Below, piece by piece: positions 46,554 to 60,315 of a stretch of 64,000 nucleotides of DNA (positions are counted from its first letter, which is position 1; each line of letters begins with the position of its first letter). The DNA lies in assembly GCA_003344405.1 (NCBI GenBank), contig NOWV01000182.1, positions 93,894 through 157,893 on the forward strand, in the 5' to 3' direction. The translations under genes and the position numbers were made by a program. Below the pieces are notes generated by a model. The model was not told the DNA's origin, made no database searches, and saw only the letters and a program-made list of their open reading frames with translations. This DNA is from Trichoplax sp. H2. Lineage: Eukaryota > Placozoa > Uniplacotomia > Trichoplacea.

Positions 46554-49181
46554 TTAATTTATCAAAGTAGCTGCACCAGATACGGTGTCATTTTTCACTA
46601 GCCGCTTAGTCTTAGATAGCTTGCATACTATCTATAGTGTTAATTGCTATCTAACAGTTATTCTGACATCGATCAAGCTAATACTATAGTAACTTTGATA
46701 TAGATTATTGATAGAGAACGTGTTCGCTATTTAACAGGTTAATTGTTATCCCATCCTTATTCTAACGCGGATCAAATTTCTGCTATGATAACTTCGATAC
46801 GAAATCAAGTTAGAGTACTTGTTCACTATTTGTGAGGCTAATAGTCATTTAATCCTTATTCCGAAGTTAGCTGGATCAAATGATTACTAATAACTTTAAT
46901 AGAAGATAATGATAGAGCTCTTACTCTCTATTAACAAGATTAATGGCTATCTAGCTACTATTCTCAAATAGACCAAATTACTACTATAATAAGGTGATAC
47001 AAATATTGTTGGAGAACTTGCTTACTCTTTATGCTGCTAATTATTATCTAATCGCTATTTTAAGATGGATCAAAATTACTATCATGGTAACTTTGTGATG
47101 CTGTAGAACTATATTGACGATATAATCTTTTAATGAGATTACCTTCTTCTACAGTTATCCTGATTCTATCATGTACTTAATCTGGTAGAAATCGAAGCCT
47201 GTAGGGCGACGACAGTACTTGAACTTGTTCGCTTATTATTTCGAGTATACGTGTACACTCGAAACGAATGACATGCAACAAATAAAAAATGCTCATATAC
47301 CCCTCATCTGGCGAACTTGAATCAGAAAAAATTAAAGCATGCTGTTAAGCAATACGCAATATTCAATGGCTATCACGAAGACTCGTTAATTATAGTCTCA
47401 TAAAGGTAAATTGCATTCGAAATAAATGGCATGCAACAAATGGAAAATACTCATATACCACTCGTCTGGCAAACTTGGACCGGAAAAATTAAAGCATGCT
47501 CTTAATCAATATTCAAAGGCTATCACCAAGACTCGTTAAATTATTACACTCTTATAATGGTAAATTAAAATGATTTTAGCCGTTGGCACTTGGCTGAATT
47601 ATGCCAAAGAAACAGCCAATAATAATTATGCTACTTTTAATCGCCTTCTATTGAGTAAAAGTTATCGCCGATGAACATTAGTCAATCTTATTCTATGCTG
47701 TATCCACTTTACCTTGTACGATAACTTTGCAGACTTTTCAAGACTAAGGACTTAATACTATTGTTGTAAGGCTTAATGCAAATATCTATAATGTCTCAAG
47801 GAATCTAGATTGTCTTGACTAACAGAGACCAATCTAAAAGTTCATCTAACTCTTTATTTCTTTATAATACACCAAATGAAGTAGCAATCTTTTATTTTTT
47901 ATTTAATTTTGATTGAATATTGCATAAATATAATGCTGTAAGTTTTCTTCAATAATTAAAATTGATCAAAGTGTACTACGGAGCTAATAAAATGAAGCTA
48001 GTAATTAAAAATGGTGCACTAAAATGTAATTTTTAATTCTAATTTTGGTGCCATTAAATACTCAATAATATAGCAAAGATGATTTCCTATCCATAAACTG
48101 GTACCTGTTAATACATTCTACAGCATATTTTACAGAAGACATTCAAAATTAATAGGTAATCATGACAGCTATGCGTTGGGCGTATAAAATTACTGGCTAA
48201 CTTTCTATCGCATTTAGCTTTATGCTTCAAATTGAAATCCTAATTAGTTCCAATGAATGGTTATCAATCGATTTTCTAGCAAGTATCAAGGCCATAGATA
48301 AGTAGAAGCTATCAAATTACTGTAATGAAAATCATATCCTAGAATATAATTAAACTCTGGCAACTACATACCTAAAGATTAAAATCATCTTTGGGCTAAT
48401 TAAGTCTCATAACCGTTACTAATAGTATTTGATACTTCATTTTATTAATAAGTAAGGTTTAGCTCCATAGTCAAACATTAGTCGGTATAAGCCCGATTAA
48501 CAAATAATCAGACTTAAAACTTCAATAATGGCCGTTCTTTCTCCGTAAAATTTTTATTTTAATCCTTTCTCATTCTATTCATTCTCTACTTTCAAAATAA
48601 TTTGAAACTAAAATAGGACTAACTGCCCAATCGGTCTATACTTATATCCTATTTACTTTATAGATAGAGCACATGCATTATTATAAAAATTGACAATCAT
48701 TTAATGTTACCTACTAACTACTAACTACTAACAATGTATAAGAGTAATGACAATAAGCAATTCAATCAACTCTTCTTTAACGTTATAATGATAATTTTAC
48801 AATTGCTTTCCACTTTTTACAGGTATCATTAGCAATTCCTATCATCAGTGGAGAACAATAGATAAATGATTACATAGTAGTTAGGGAAAATTGCTCAATT
48901 AATAAGTAAAATAAATTGGTATGAAAACACTACTGCCAGATGTTACAGCTATTAAATTTAAAGCATTAATTCACTCGGGATAATTACAACACGGCTTAGG
49001 CTGCAAGAGTAGAATTAGGAGAATTCTCTTTAATCGCTGTACGTATTTCCAAACTCAATTCAAGAAACGTTAGATTACAGTCGAGTATTGACACTTCAAT
49101 CATTCTACGGCCAAATAAGCATATTTAATCGCATCGATCTTTTGCAATAAATGTAGATTAAAAACATCCAACTCGTCAACT
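46554..49181. other. Spacer between GPCR copies 1 and 2
   Basis: Begins with the ~100-bp repeats, then the unit marker near 47200. The ATGACATGCAACAAAT..ATTAAAGCATGCT block is itself duplicated locally (about 47265-47350 and 47415-47520). The rest is the AT-rich upstream region shared by all units. No other gene seen. Confidence 0.6.
46620..47110. repeat. ~100-bp tandem repeats downstream of GPCR copy 1
   Basis: Five to six diverged units, each running TTAAT.G.TATCTAAT, TTATTCT.AAATGGATCAAA, TTACTACTATAATAACTT, GATA.GAAAT.A and ACTTGCTCACTATTTA. Equivalent runs follow the other copies at about 50160-50420, 53230-53720, 56690-56990 and 61330-61960, with different unit numbers. Confidence 0.8.
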
Positions 49182-50093
49182 ATGCTTAATAATACTACTT
49201 TTAGGCTGCCGCTAGAAAATTCTGCTTTTTTAGTCGTCCAGTTTTGCTTTACTACATTGACAATGGTTAGTAATATCGCTCTAGTAGTAATTATGTTGTT
49301 CTCTAAAAATTTACACGATTTATCTTATAACTTTATTATTAATGTATCGATATCTGATATTATTTCAACGATCGTAATGTATACATATACTGTTACAGCA
49401 GTCTCAACCGTTTCAATGTCTAGACCTGTTGGTGTTGTTGTATGTCGATTAGCATATGGACTTACGGCTACATCGGCTAATACCTCTATTGCAAGTTTAA
49501 CTATGATAAGTATCTGCATTAAAGACAAGCTAAAATTAATAAATTCAGTAAATGTCTTGTTAATTGTATTCGCTACGCCTGCTTTCCTAATAGGAGCTTT
49601 TAATTCAGTGACGAAAAACTGCGACCTTGGCTTCCCTTATGGTAACATCTTCAACGTTGTCTATTTTTCTATTACCTTACTATTCGTATACTTGATTCCA
49701 GGAACAATAATGTTAAGGAATTATAGGCGTATCGCAATCAGTTTATCTTCTCAAATATCTGATAGCACTGCTATATCTCATAACCGTGAAGCTTCTATTA
49801 ATCGTACAAAAGGCGTTATTCGAGTTTTTATTGTTGCAACACTCGCACAAATACTACTGACATTGCCCTATGTTATATCTGTCTTGGCTTATTCAATACT
49901 CAATCAAAGCCAAATTCAGCTAATCTTTAATAATCCCCGATTTTTCGTTGTCATTTTGTTATCGTTTGCGATCAATATCGCATCCTACTTGGTAAATCCA
50001 TTTGTATTCTTATTTTTCGATAAAAATATTGGAATTGCAGCACATGACTTGTATCTTCGAATTCGCGATAGTTGTAGTATTACGAAATCATGA
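49182..50093 (+). CDS. GPCR array copy 2, with altered TM3-TM4 segment
   Basis: 303 codons, open from ATG to TGA and clearly homologous to copy 1 throughout except after ASLTMISI. Where the sisters have YRLKIV.CPLTF....FKHCTKF and ILSWL, this copy has only CIKDKLKLINSVNVLLIVF: 16 residues fewer, in frame. The Arg closing TM3, the second intracellular loop and the TM4 Trp are lost, so the receptor is unlikely to couple normally. TM5-TM7 anchors (IPG, LTLPY, LVNPF) are kept. It may be a decaying copy that happens to remain open. Confidence 0.8.
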   Translation: MLNNTTFRLPLENSAFLVVQFCFTTLTMVSNIALVVIMLFSKNLHDLSYNFIINVSISDIISTIVMYTYTVTAVSTVSMSRPVGVVVCRLAYGLTATSANTSIASLTMISICIKDKLKLINSVNVLLIVFATPAFLIGAFNSVTKNCDLGFPYGNIFNVVYFSITLLFVYLIPGTIMLRNYRRIAISLSSQISDSTAISHNREASINRTKGVIRVFIVATLAQILLTLPYVISVLAYSILNQSQIQLIFNNPRFFVVILLSFAINIASYLVNPFVFLFFDKNIGIAAHDLYLRIRDSCSITKS

Positions 50094-52218
50094 ACAATTT
50101 ATCAGAGTGGACGTATCAAATGTCATTTTTTAACTAGCTACTTAGTCTTAGATAGCTTGCATACTATTTACAGTGTTAATTGCTATCTAACTCTTATTCT
50201 GAAATGAATCAAATCACTGCTACAGTAACTTCGATGTAGGTTAATGATTGAGAATCTGTTCACTATTTAACGACTTAATTGTTATCCCATCTTTATTCTA
50301 AAGTGGACCAAATTTCTACTATAACAACTTCGATACGAAATCAAATTGGAGTACTTGCTCACTATTTGTGGGTTAATAGTTATTCAATTCTTATTCGGAA
50401 GTTAGATGGATCAAATTACTAGTTCTCGAGTAAATACTTAAATATATGAGATACAACAAATGGAAAATACTCTGTTCCTTGGCGAACTTGAACTGGAAAA
50501 AATTAAAGCATGCTCCTAACTAATATGCAACAGTTTATTACTATCATTAAGACTCGTTAAATTATTACAGCCCTATAAAAGTAAATTAAAATAATTTAAC
50601 AATGACAATTAGCTGAATTATGTCGAAGTAATAGGCAATGATTACGCTATTTTTAATCGTCCTCCATCAAGTAAAAATTGTTATCGATGAACTGTAGTCA
50701 ATTTTATTTTATACAAGCTGTATATTCCTTACCTTGTACGATAACTTTACAGACTTATTAAGGTTAAGAATTTAATACCATTATCATACAATTTCATACT
50801 AATATCTATAAGATCTTAATGAATCTAGATTGCCTTTACTAGTAATAGAGACCGATCTAAAAGCTCATTCAACTCTTTATTTCTGTATAGTACACCAAAT
50901 AGAGCAATATAAATAATCTTTTTATTTATTTGTAATTGTATACTCAATAAATATAAAAATCCAAGTTTTCTTTTCTTCAATAATCAGCATTGATTAAGGT
51001 GTCTGCTGAGCTAATAATTGATGAAGCTGGTAATTAAAACTGGGACATTGGAATTTAATGTTTTGATTCTATTTTTTAGGCCAATAAATACTCAATAGTA
51101 CGGCAAAGATATGTTTCCTTTTCGTAAACTCTTACCGGTCAATACATTCCATAATATATTTTACAGAAGACATTCAAGATTACAAGGCAATCATTATAGC
51201 CATGAGTTGGGGGTACAAATTAGTGGCCAACTCTCTACCGTATTTAAGACTATTCTGTGATTTAAATTAAAATCCTAATTAATTTCAAGCTATCCAAGGC
51301 ATGATGTTGCACATGAATGGCTATCAATCGATTTTCTAGCAAGAATCGTAGGCCAAGGACAAGTAGGAATTATTAATTTAAAGTAATGAAAACCATGTCT
51401 TAAAATATAATTAAACTCTAATTACTAAACATCCAAAGATTGAAATCACCTACGGGCTAATCATATCTTATAGCCGATACTGACAGTATTTGATACTTCA
51501 TTTTACTAATTAATAAGGTTAAGCTCCATAGCTAAACTTCAGTCAATATAGGTCCGATTAACAAATAATCAGGTTTAAAACTTCAATATTTTTCATACTT
51601 TTTCCTTGAGGTTATATTTTCTCATTCTGTTCATTCTCTATATTTAAAAATTATTTGAAGCTAAAGTGGAATTAACTTATCATCGGTCTATACATACAAT
51701 TTACTTTAAATGTAGATGGCGGACGTTATAGAAATTGATAATCATTTAACATTACCTACTAACATTGTACAAGAGTGCAGTATTGACAATAAGCAATTAA
51801 ATTAACCCTTATTTAACGTTATAATGATAATATTACAATTGCTTTCTACTTTTTTGTGTAGCTTTAGCAATACTTTCTACCAATGAATAACAATAGATAA
51901 ATGATTGCATAGTAGTCAAGGGAAAATTGCTCAACTATGTGTAATAAATTGTTGTGAAAACACTACTACCAGATGTTTCAGCAGACAAATTTAAAGCATC
52001 AATTCACTTGGAATAATTACAACACGGCTTGGGTTACAAGAATAAATTAAGAGAATTCCCTTTAATTATTGAACGTATTTCCAAACCTTATTCAATCAAG
52101 AAACGTTAGATTGCAACCAAGTATTAACAGATTCAATTATTCTATTGCCAAAGAAGCATATTTAATCGTATTGATCTTTTGCAATAGATGTAAATTAAAA
52201 ACATCCAACTCATCAACT
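50094..52218. other. Spacer between GPCR copies 2 and 3
   Basis: Downstream repeats (50160-50420), a degraded unit marker near 50430, then the common AT-rich upstream region and promoter block. A frame extending upstream from copy 3 to 52069 is flanking sequence, not receptor. Confidence 0.6.
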
Positions 52219-53178
52219 ATGCTTAATAATACTACTATTACACTGCCGCTAGAAAATTCTGATTTTTTAATCGTTCAGTTTTCTCTTACTACATTGACAT
52301 TGGTTAGCAATATCGCTCTGGTAATAATCGTGGCGTTCTCTAAAAATATAAATGATTTATCTTATAACTTTGTTATGAATGTGTCTATATCCGATATTAT
52401 TTCATCTATCATACAGTATACATATGCCGTTACTGCAATATCAACCGTTTCAATGTCTAGACCTGTAGGTGTTGTTGTATGTCGAATAGCATATGGAGTT
52501 ACTGCTACATCGATCAATGCCTCTATTACAAGTTTAACTATGATAAGTATCTATCGATTAAAAATCGTCAGTTGTCCTTTGACATTTCGAAACACAATTA
52601 TTTTTAAACATTGTACTAAGTTTATTATACTCTCTTGGCTTATAAGTGTCGTATTCGCTATCCCTGCTTTCCTAATAGGAACTTATAATTCAGTCACAAA
52701 AAGCTGCGACTTTGGCTTCCCTTATGGTAACATCTTTAACGCTATCTATTTTTCGATTATCTTACTATTCGTGTACTTGATTCCAGGAATAATAATGTTA
52801 AGGAATTATAAACGTATCGCAATCAGTTTATCTTCTCAAATATCTGATAACACTGCTATATCTCATAACCGTGAATCTTCCATTAATCGGATAAGAAACG
52901 TTATTCGAGTTTTCATTATCGCGACACTGGCACAAACATTACTGACATTGCCCTATATTTTATCTGTCTTGACTTATTCAATACTCAATCAGAATCAATT
53001 TCAGCTACTATTTGATAATTCTTAATTTTTAGCAATCATTTGGTTATCGTTTTCAACAAATCTCATTTCCTACTTAGTAAATCCATTTATGTTTTTGGTT
53101 TTCGATAAAAATATTAGAATTGCGGCGTGTGATTTATGTCTTCGAATTCGTGATAATTGTAGTGATACGAAATCATAA
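52219..53178 (+). pseudogene. GPCR array copy 3, nonsense codon before TM7
   Basis: Starts MLNNTTITLP at 52219. It is intact through TM6 (LLTLPYILSVL), then has TAA at 53023-53025 after FDNS, at the place where copy 1 has the Gln of NNTQFF; a single CAA-to-TAA change explains it. The same frame continues without further disruption through TM7 (SYLVNPFMFLVFDKN) to the normal C-terminus, ending at 53178, so the break is recent or a sequencing error. A truncated product would lack TM7. The sequence is shown as found. Confidence 0.85.
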
Positions 53179-55662
53179 ATAATTATCAAAGTAGCTACAT
53201 CAGATACATTATCGTTTTCACTTAGACACTTAGTCTCAGATAGCTTGCATAGCGTGCTATTTATAGCGTCAATTACTACCTAACTCTGATTCTGAAATGG
53301 ATCAAATTGCTACTATAGTAACTTTGATACAGTATAATGATAGAGAACCTCTTTACTATATAATAGGTTAGTTGTTATCCAATCCTTATTCTAAAGCGGA
53401 TCAAATTACTACAATAATAACTTCGAAACGAAATCAAGTCAGAGTACTTGCTCACTATTTGTGGGATTACTAGTTATCCAATTTTTATTCTAAAGTCAGA
53501 TAGACCAAATTACTACCATAATAACTTTGAGACGGAATAATATTAGATCTCGTACTCTCTATCAATAAGCTTATTGGTTATCTAGTTGCCATTTTAAAAT
53601 AGACCAAATTACTAACATAATAACATGACACGAAAAAATCTTAGAACTTGCTTAATCTTTATACGGTCAATGGTTATATAATCGATATTTTTAAGATGGA
53701 TCAAAATTACTATTATGAAAACTTGTTATACTGTGGGCAATGATAACGATATCTTCTTTTGATGATATTAGTCTCTTCTACAGTTTTCCTGATTTTATCA
53801 TGTACTTAATCTGGTAGAAATCGAAATCTGTAGGCGACGACAGCTTTTGAACTTACTTTCTTGCTATTTCGAGTATACACGTAGACTCGAATAAATGACG
53901 TGCAAGAAATGAAAAATACTCGTATGCCCTCGTCCGGCGAACTTGAACCGGAAAAAATTAAAGCAAGCTCTTAACCAATACGCAATATTCAATGACTATC
54001 AACAAGACTAGTTAAATTATTACAGCCTTATAATAGTAAATTAAAATGATTATAATCATTGATACTTGACTGAATTATGTCAAAGAAATTGATAATAATT
54101 ATGCTACTTTTAATCGTCTCTCATTAAGTAAAAATCGTCGCCGGTAAACATTAGTCGGCTTTATTTTATACATGCTATATCTCGTGTACTTTGCATGATA
54201 ACTTTACAGACTTATCAAGGTTAAGGATTTAATGCTATTATTATCGGATTTTATCCTAACATCGATAGGGTCTCGACGAATCTATATTGTTTTGACTAAT
54301 GGAGGCTGAGCCAAAAGTTCATTCAATTTTTTATTTCTCCATAATACACCTAATAGGGCAACGATACAAATATTTTCATTTAATTGTGATTGAATACTAT
54401 ATAAATATAATAATGAAAGCTTTCTTTAATAATTAAAACTGATTAGAGTGTGCTATGGAGCTAATAAAATGAAGCTAGTAATTAGAATGGGCATTGAAAT
54501 ATAACTTTTAATTCTAATTTTGGGCCCATTAAATACTCAATAGTACAGCAAAGACGTATTACCTATTTATAAACTGGTAACTGTTAATACATTCTGCAGC
54601 ATATTTTATGGAAGACATTGACAGTTAATAGGCTAATTATTATAGCTATGCGTTGAGGGTATAAAATTACTTGCTAACTTTCTACCGTATCTAGCTCTAT
54701 TTTATACTTTAAGTTCTAATTAATTGAGCTATTCAAGACTTGATACTGTAGATAAATGGTTATTAATCGATTTTCTAGCAAGTATTATAGACCAAAGATA
54801 AGTAGAAACTATCAAGTTACTGTAATCAAAATTATGTCTTAAAACATAATTGAACTCTGATAACTACATGTCCAAAGATTGAAATCATCTTTGGGCTAAT
54901 TAAGTTGATAGCCGTTACTAATAGTATTTCATACTTCATTTTATTAATAAATAGGATTTAGCTCCATAACAAAACTTTAGTAGGTATAAGCATGATTAAC
55001 AAATAATCTGACTTAAAATTTCAATATTGACCATTCTTTTCCCTTAAAATTGTATTATAATCCTTTCTTATTCTGTTCATTCTCGAAATTTAAAATAATT
55101 TGAAACTAAAATAAGACTAACCGCCCAATCGGTCTATACATTCTATTTATTTTAAAGGTAGGCGATATGTATTATAAAAATTGACAATCATTTAACGTTA
55201 CATACTAACACTGTACAAGAGTGCGGATAAGAAGCTATTCAATTAACGTTTATTTAGCGTTATATCGATGATTTATAATTGCTTGCGACTTTTCAGAGTT
55301 ACATTAGCAATATCTTTTATCAATGTATAACAATAAATAAGTGATTACATAGTAGTTAAGAGAAAATTACTGAATTAATAAGTATAACAAATTGATGTGA
55401 AAACACTACTACCAGATGTTACAGCTGTTAAATTTAAAGTATTAATGCATTTGAGATAATTATAACTCGGCTAAGGCTATAAGAGTAAAATTAGGAGAAT
55501 TCTCTTTAATCGTTGAACGTATTTCCAAACTCAATTCAATCAAGAAAGGTTAGATTACAATCAAGTATTAACGGACTCGATCATTCTACGACCAAATAAG
55601 CATATTTAATTGCATCGATCTTTTGCAATAGATATAGATTAAAAATATCAACTCAAACAACT
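53179..55662. other. Spacer between GPCR copies 3 and 4
   Basis: Downstream repeats 53230-53720, marker near 53830, then the common upstream region and promoter block. No other gene seen. Confidence 0.6.
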
Positions 55663-56622
55663 ATGTTTAATAATACTACTATTACGCTGCCGCAAGAAAA
55701 TTTTCCTTTCTTAGTCGTCCAGTTTTGCTTTACTACATTGACATTGGTTAGCAATACCGTTCTAGTGGTGATCGTGGCGTTCTCTAAAAATTTACACGAT
55801 TTATCTTATAACTTTATTATTAATATATCCATATCCGATATTATTTCAACGATCGGAATGTATACATATGCTGTTACAGCAATGCCAACCGTTTCAATGT
55901 CTAGACCTGTAGGTGCAGTTTTATGTCGATTAGTATATGGACTTTTGATTGTATCGACTAATACCTCTATTACAAGTTTAACTATGATAAGTATCTATCG
56001 ATTAAAAATCGTCACTTGTCCATTAACATTTCGAAACATGGTCATTTTTAAACATTGTACTAAATTTATTGTACTATCTTGGCTTATGGGCATCGTATTC
56101 GCTATCCCTCCTTTCCTAATAGGAGCTTATAATCCAGCGACAAAAACCTGCGACATTAGTTTCCCTTATGGTAAAGTCTTCAACATTGTCTATTTTTCGA
56201 CTAACTTACTATTTATCTACTTGATTCCAGGAATAATAATGTTAAGGAATTATAGACGTATCACAATCAGCTTATCTTCTCAAATACGTAATAACACTGC
56301 TATAGCTCATGACCGTGAAGCATGTATTAATCGCACAAGAAGCGTTATTCGCGTTTTTATCATCACGACACTGGCACAGACTTTACTGACATTGCCATAT
56401 ACTATATCTGTCTTGATTTATTCAATACTCAATCAAAATCATTTCCAGCTACTATTTGATAATCTCCAGTTTTTTTGTAATTTTCTTGCTATTATTTGCG
56501 ATCAATATCTTATCCTACTTAGTAAACCCATTTATATTCTTAGTTTTCGATAAAAATGTTAAAATTGCAGCGCATAATTTATATCTTCGAATTAGTGATC
56601 GTTGTAGTAGTGTAAAATCGTG
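55663..56622 (+). pseudogene. GPCR array copy 4, frameshift before TM7
   Basis: Starts MFNNTTITLPQEN and reads normally through TM6 (LLTLPYTISVL). At about 56470 a run of seven T's (CAGTTTTTTTGT) has one T more than the frame needs; the reading frame then shifts and stops at 56551-56553. The other frame carries the expected TM7 and tail (SYLVNPFIFLVFDKN) to a TGA at 56620-56622. Homopolymer position makes a sequencing error possible. Otherwise it would be a receptor lacking TM7. Confidence 0.85.
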
Positions 56623-59600
56623 AGCAATTTATCAAAGTAGATGTATCAGATATTATTTTTTACTGGCCACTTCGTATTAAATAGCTTGCACACTATTTAT
56701 AGCGTTAATTGCTATCTAACTGTTATTCTGAAATGGATCTAAATGCTCTTATAGTAGCTTTGATATGAAATATTAATAGAGAATATCCTCACTATTCAAG
56801 AGGTTTAAACATAGGGTTAATTGCTATCTAGTTATTATTCTAAAATGGATCAAATTACTACTATAATAGCGTGATACGAAATAATGGAAGAGAACTTGCT
56901 TACTCTTATACAGTTCATAGCTATCTAATCGTTATTTTCAAATGGATCAAACTCTCTACTATGATAACTTTGCTATACTTTAGAGCCATGTTATCGACAT
57001 TATCCTAAAATGATATCAATAAATTATCCGTTTGAATGAATACAAACGTATCCTGCACAAAGAAACACATTAATTAAAGAAAATTTACAGCTAGGCTATT
57101 TTACTAAACGAGTATACGCTTCCGAGAAGGTAAAATTAGAGATCAAGCCCATACAACAAGTATACTATTATTATATCGGTTTATTTTATATTCAGTAAAT
57201 GGTCTGGAATATAAAAATTGCTTATGTGTATTCTATTCGTCTGCATAGTCTTTACATCTTGACGACTTAAAATAAAGTGCTATGCTTTAATTTTTCTACG
57301 TTGTTATGTAAGAAACTTGTACAATTACAACTTTACCCAATTTTTATTTTTGTAAATAGCGATATTATTTATATCAATCATAAAATTGTGTATTTCTGAT
57401 ATTTTTCAAATTAAATAAATTACGTTATCAACATAATGACTGCTATATTTAGCTATTTGTGCATTTTTAGCTAAAATTTTAATATTACTTAAGCTCGCAT
57501 GTGGCTAAAAACAATGTATAGTTGACTATGAGCAAACATCGATCGGTCTAAATATAATTTAATTTTATTCAATGTTTGCTCTTATGATTTATTAGCAGTA
57601 ATGGCAAACCTTGGCCTAACTACAAATTTTGTTAGCTTCACATGGTAGGGATACGTTTAATCAGCTTTATAACATTATTACTTTATATCTTTAGAACACA
57701 TGAGCTGGTTCTAATACACTCTATTGCTTAGTGTTGAAACATCAGATAAATTACGTAAGGATTATTACGAAGCGAATTCTCACAAATTTTAAATTTCATC
57801 ATCCAGTACTTTTCAGATTTTAATTCGAAAACTTAATTCTATAGCATTTCTAAACACTGTTGTATTTATAGTTTCAATTTCTGAAATTATACTAAAGCTG
57901 ATATAATGTATGATGTGCAATGTTATTTTACAGTTATCGTGATTTATCATATACCGTACTTAATCAAGTGGAAATCAAATGCTGATGGGCAACGAGAGCT
58001 CTTGAACTTGTTTGCTTACAATTTCGAGTAAACACGTGCGTTTAAAATAAATGACATGCAACAAATGGAAATTACTCGTATACCGCTCGTCTGGCGAACT
58101 TGAACTGGAAAAAAATTAAAACATGCTGTTAATCATTACGCAATATTCAATGGCTATTGCTAAGATTCGTTAAATTACTATAGTATTAATTAGTAAATTA
58201 AAATGATTTTAACTATTGATATTTGTCTGGATTATGACAAAGAAATTGATAATAATTATGATAGTTTTAATAGCCTTTCATTAAGTAAACATTCTCATGG
58301 TTGAATATTAGTCAATTTTATTTTGTACAACCTGTATCTCCATAACCTAGTACGATAGCTTCGTAGACTTATCAAGGCTAAGGATTTAATACTATTATCT
58401 CATACTAATGTCTATAATGTCTCAATGAATCTAGGTTGCCTTGACTAATAGAGGCTGATCTAAAATTTTTTTTAACTTTTCATTTCTTTATAATGTACCT
58501 AATAGAGTAACAATACAAATATTGTTATTTAATTGAGAACAAATACTGCATAAACATAAGAATTTAATTTTCTTCAATTATCAAAATTGATTAATGTGTA
58601 CTACTAAACTAATAGATGAAGCTGATAATTAAAAAATAAGACATTGTAATGTAACCTTTGATTCTAATTTTAGGCCCAATGAATACTCAATAGTACGACA
58701 AAGATATATTTCCTATTCGTAAACTGGTACCTGTCGATACATTCTACATCATATTTTACAGTAGAAGAAATTCAAAATTAATAGGCAATCATTATAACTA
58801 TACTTGGAGTATAAAATTACTTGCTAACTTTCTGTCGTATCTAGCTCTATTTTATGCTTTAAGTTGAAATCCCAATTAATTCCGAGTTATCTAAGACTTC
58901 ATACTATACATGAATAGCTATCAATTGATTTACTAGCAAGTATTACATGCCAAAGACAAGTAGAAACTATTCAGTTACTGTAATGAAAATCATGTCTTAA
59001 AACATAATTGAGCTCTGCTATCTACATATCTAAAGATTAAAATCGTCTTTTGAGCTAATTAAGTCTCATAACCGTTACTAAAAGTATTTGATACTCTATT
59101 CTATTAATAAATAAGGTTTAGTGCCATAGCCAAACTTTAGTCTGCCAAACTTTAGTCGGTATAATCCCGATAAACAAATCATCAGACTTGAAACTTCAGT
59201 ATTGACCATTCTTTCTCCTTGAAATCTTTTGTAATCCTTTCTTATTCTATTTATTCTCTACGTTTAAAAATAATTTGAAACTAAAGTAGGGTTATGACGA
59301 AATCTGATCACAAAAATTCCAAAGTTGTAGAAAATTAGAACTTTATTAGATCTAATACAAAGACTAGCTACACACAGCTCTACTCTAGCTAAATATAAGT
59401 ACTGAAAAACTTCCAAAAAGAACAACAGATAATCTAATGTCTCCTGCTTTTATACCTTTCATAGCCTTCGCAGCTACAATCAGCATAGCAACACTCTATC
59501 ATATTTTGCACATATTCAGCTTATTATTAGTCACAATATTTTACAACGAACCGCTATTAATCCAATATGGAAATGATTACAACATTTTCGTAGACATTAT

Positions 59601-60315
59601 TCCTACCACTCAAAGTATAATGAACTAAGAATATCCTAATATGTGATTTTAAATTCTATTTCTACCTCTAACCTTATTAGTAGCTCAACATCTTTCTGTA
59701 TATAGCCATCTGTACTCTAGCATAGAGTCTATCCTTACAGTCTATAATTATGGGCTACTAAATATATCATAAGATAAATATAGAAAAGACACTACCGTAC
59801 GTCATACTAAACATGGCTAATAGTCTACAATTGCAATATTAAGTTACTTTACAAGGGCTAACTGTTCAATTGGTCTATATACATGTACTCTATTTACTTC
59901 AAAAAACGACATACGTTATAAAAATTGACAATCATTTAACGTTACATTCTTATTACTGTCATTGTAATGCCTTTCATTAAGAATAACAACAGATAAATGA
60001 TTATCTAATAGTAAAGAGAAATTAGCTCAATTAAGTATGACAAATTGATATGAAAACAATACTGCCAGATGTTACCGCTATCAAGTTTCAAGCATTAATG
60101 TACTAGGGATAATTACAAGACGGCTTAGATTACAAGTGTAAAACTAGAAGAGTTCCCTTTCAATCGTTGAACGTATTTCCAAAACTCAATTAATCAAGAA
60201 ACGCTACGTCATAATCGAGTATTAACAGATTTAATCAATCCACAGTCAAATAGGCTTATTTAATCGTATAGAATTTTAGCTATAATTGTAGATTAAAACA
60301 TCCAACTCATCGATT
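56623..60315. other. Spacer between GPCR copies 4 and 5
   Basis: This is the longest spacer. After the downstream repeats (56690-56990), a stretch of about 950 bp (57000-57950) has no counterpart in the other units, although its far right end (57880-57960) recurs near 61490-61570. The marker follows near 57990, then the common region, interrupted by a ~560-bp insertion at 59292-59853. Confidence 0.6.
59292..59853. mobile_element. ~560-bp insertion in the upstream region of copy 5
   Basis: Sister units read GAAACTAAA.TAGG.CTAACTG.CCAATCGG without interruption (for example at 48610). Here the word is split after AGGG (59288-59291) and resumes after another AGGG (59854-59857) with CTAACTG, so a 4-bp target duplication is possible. 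The insert has a 63-codon frame of hydrophobic composition (59437-59628) but no recognisable transposase, and no clear terminal repeats. Element type unknown. Confidence 0.5.

Noticed and set aside
52069-52218. 50-codon N-terminal extension of GPCR copy 3
   Set aside because: The same DNA is promoter and 5' flank in the sister units; homology of the protein begins at the ATG at 52219.
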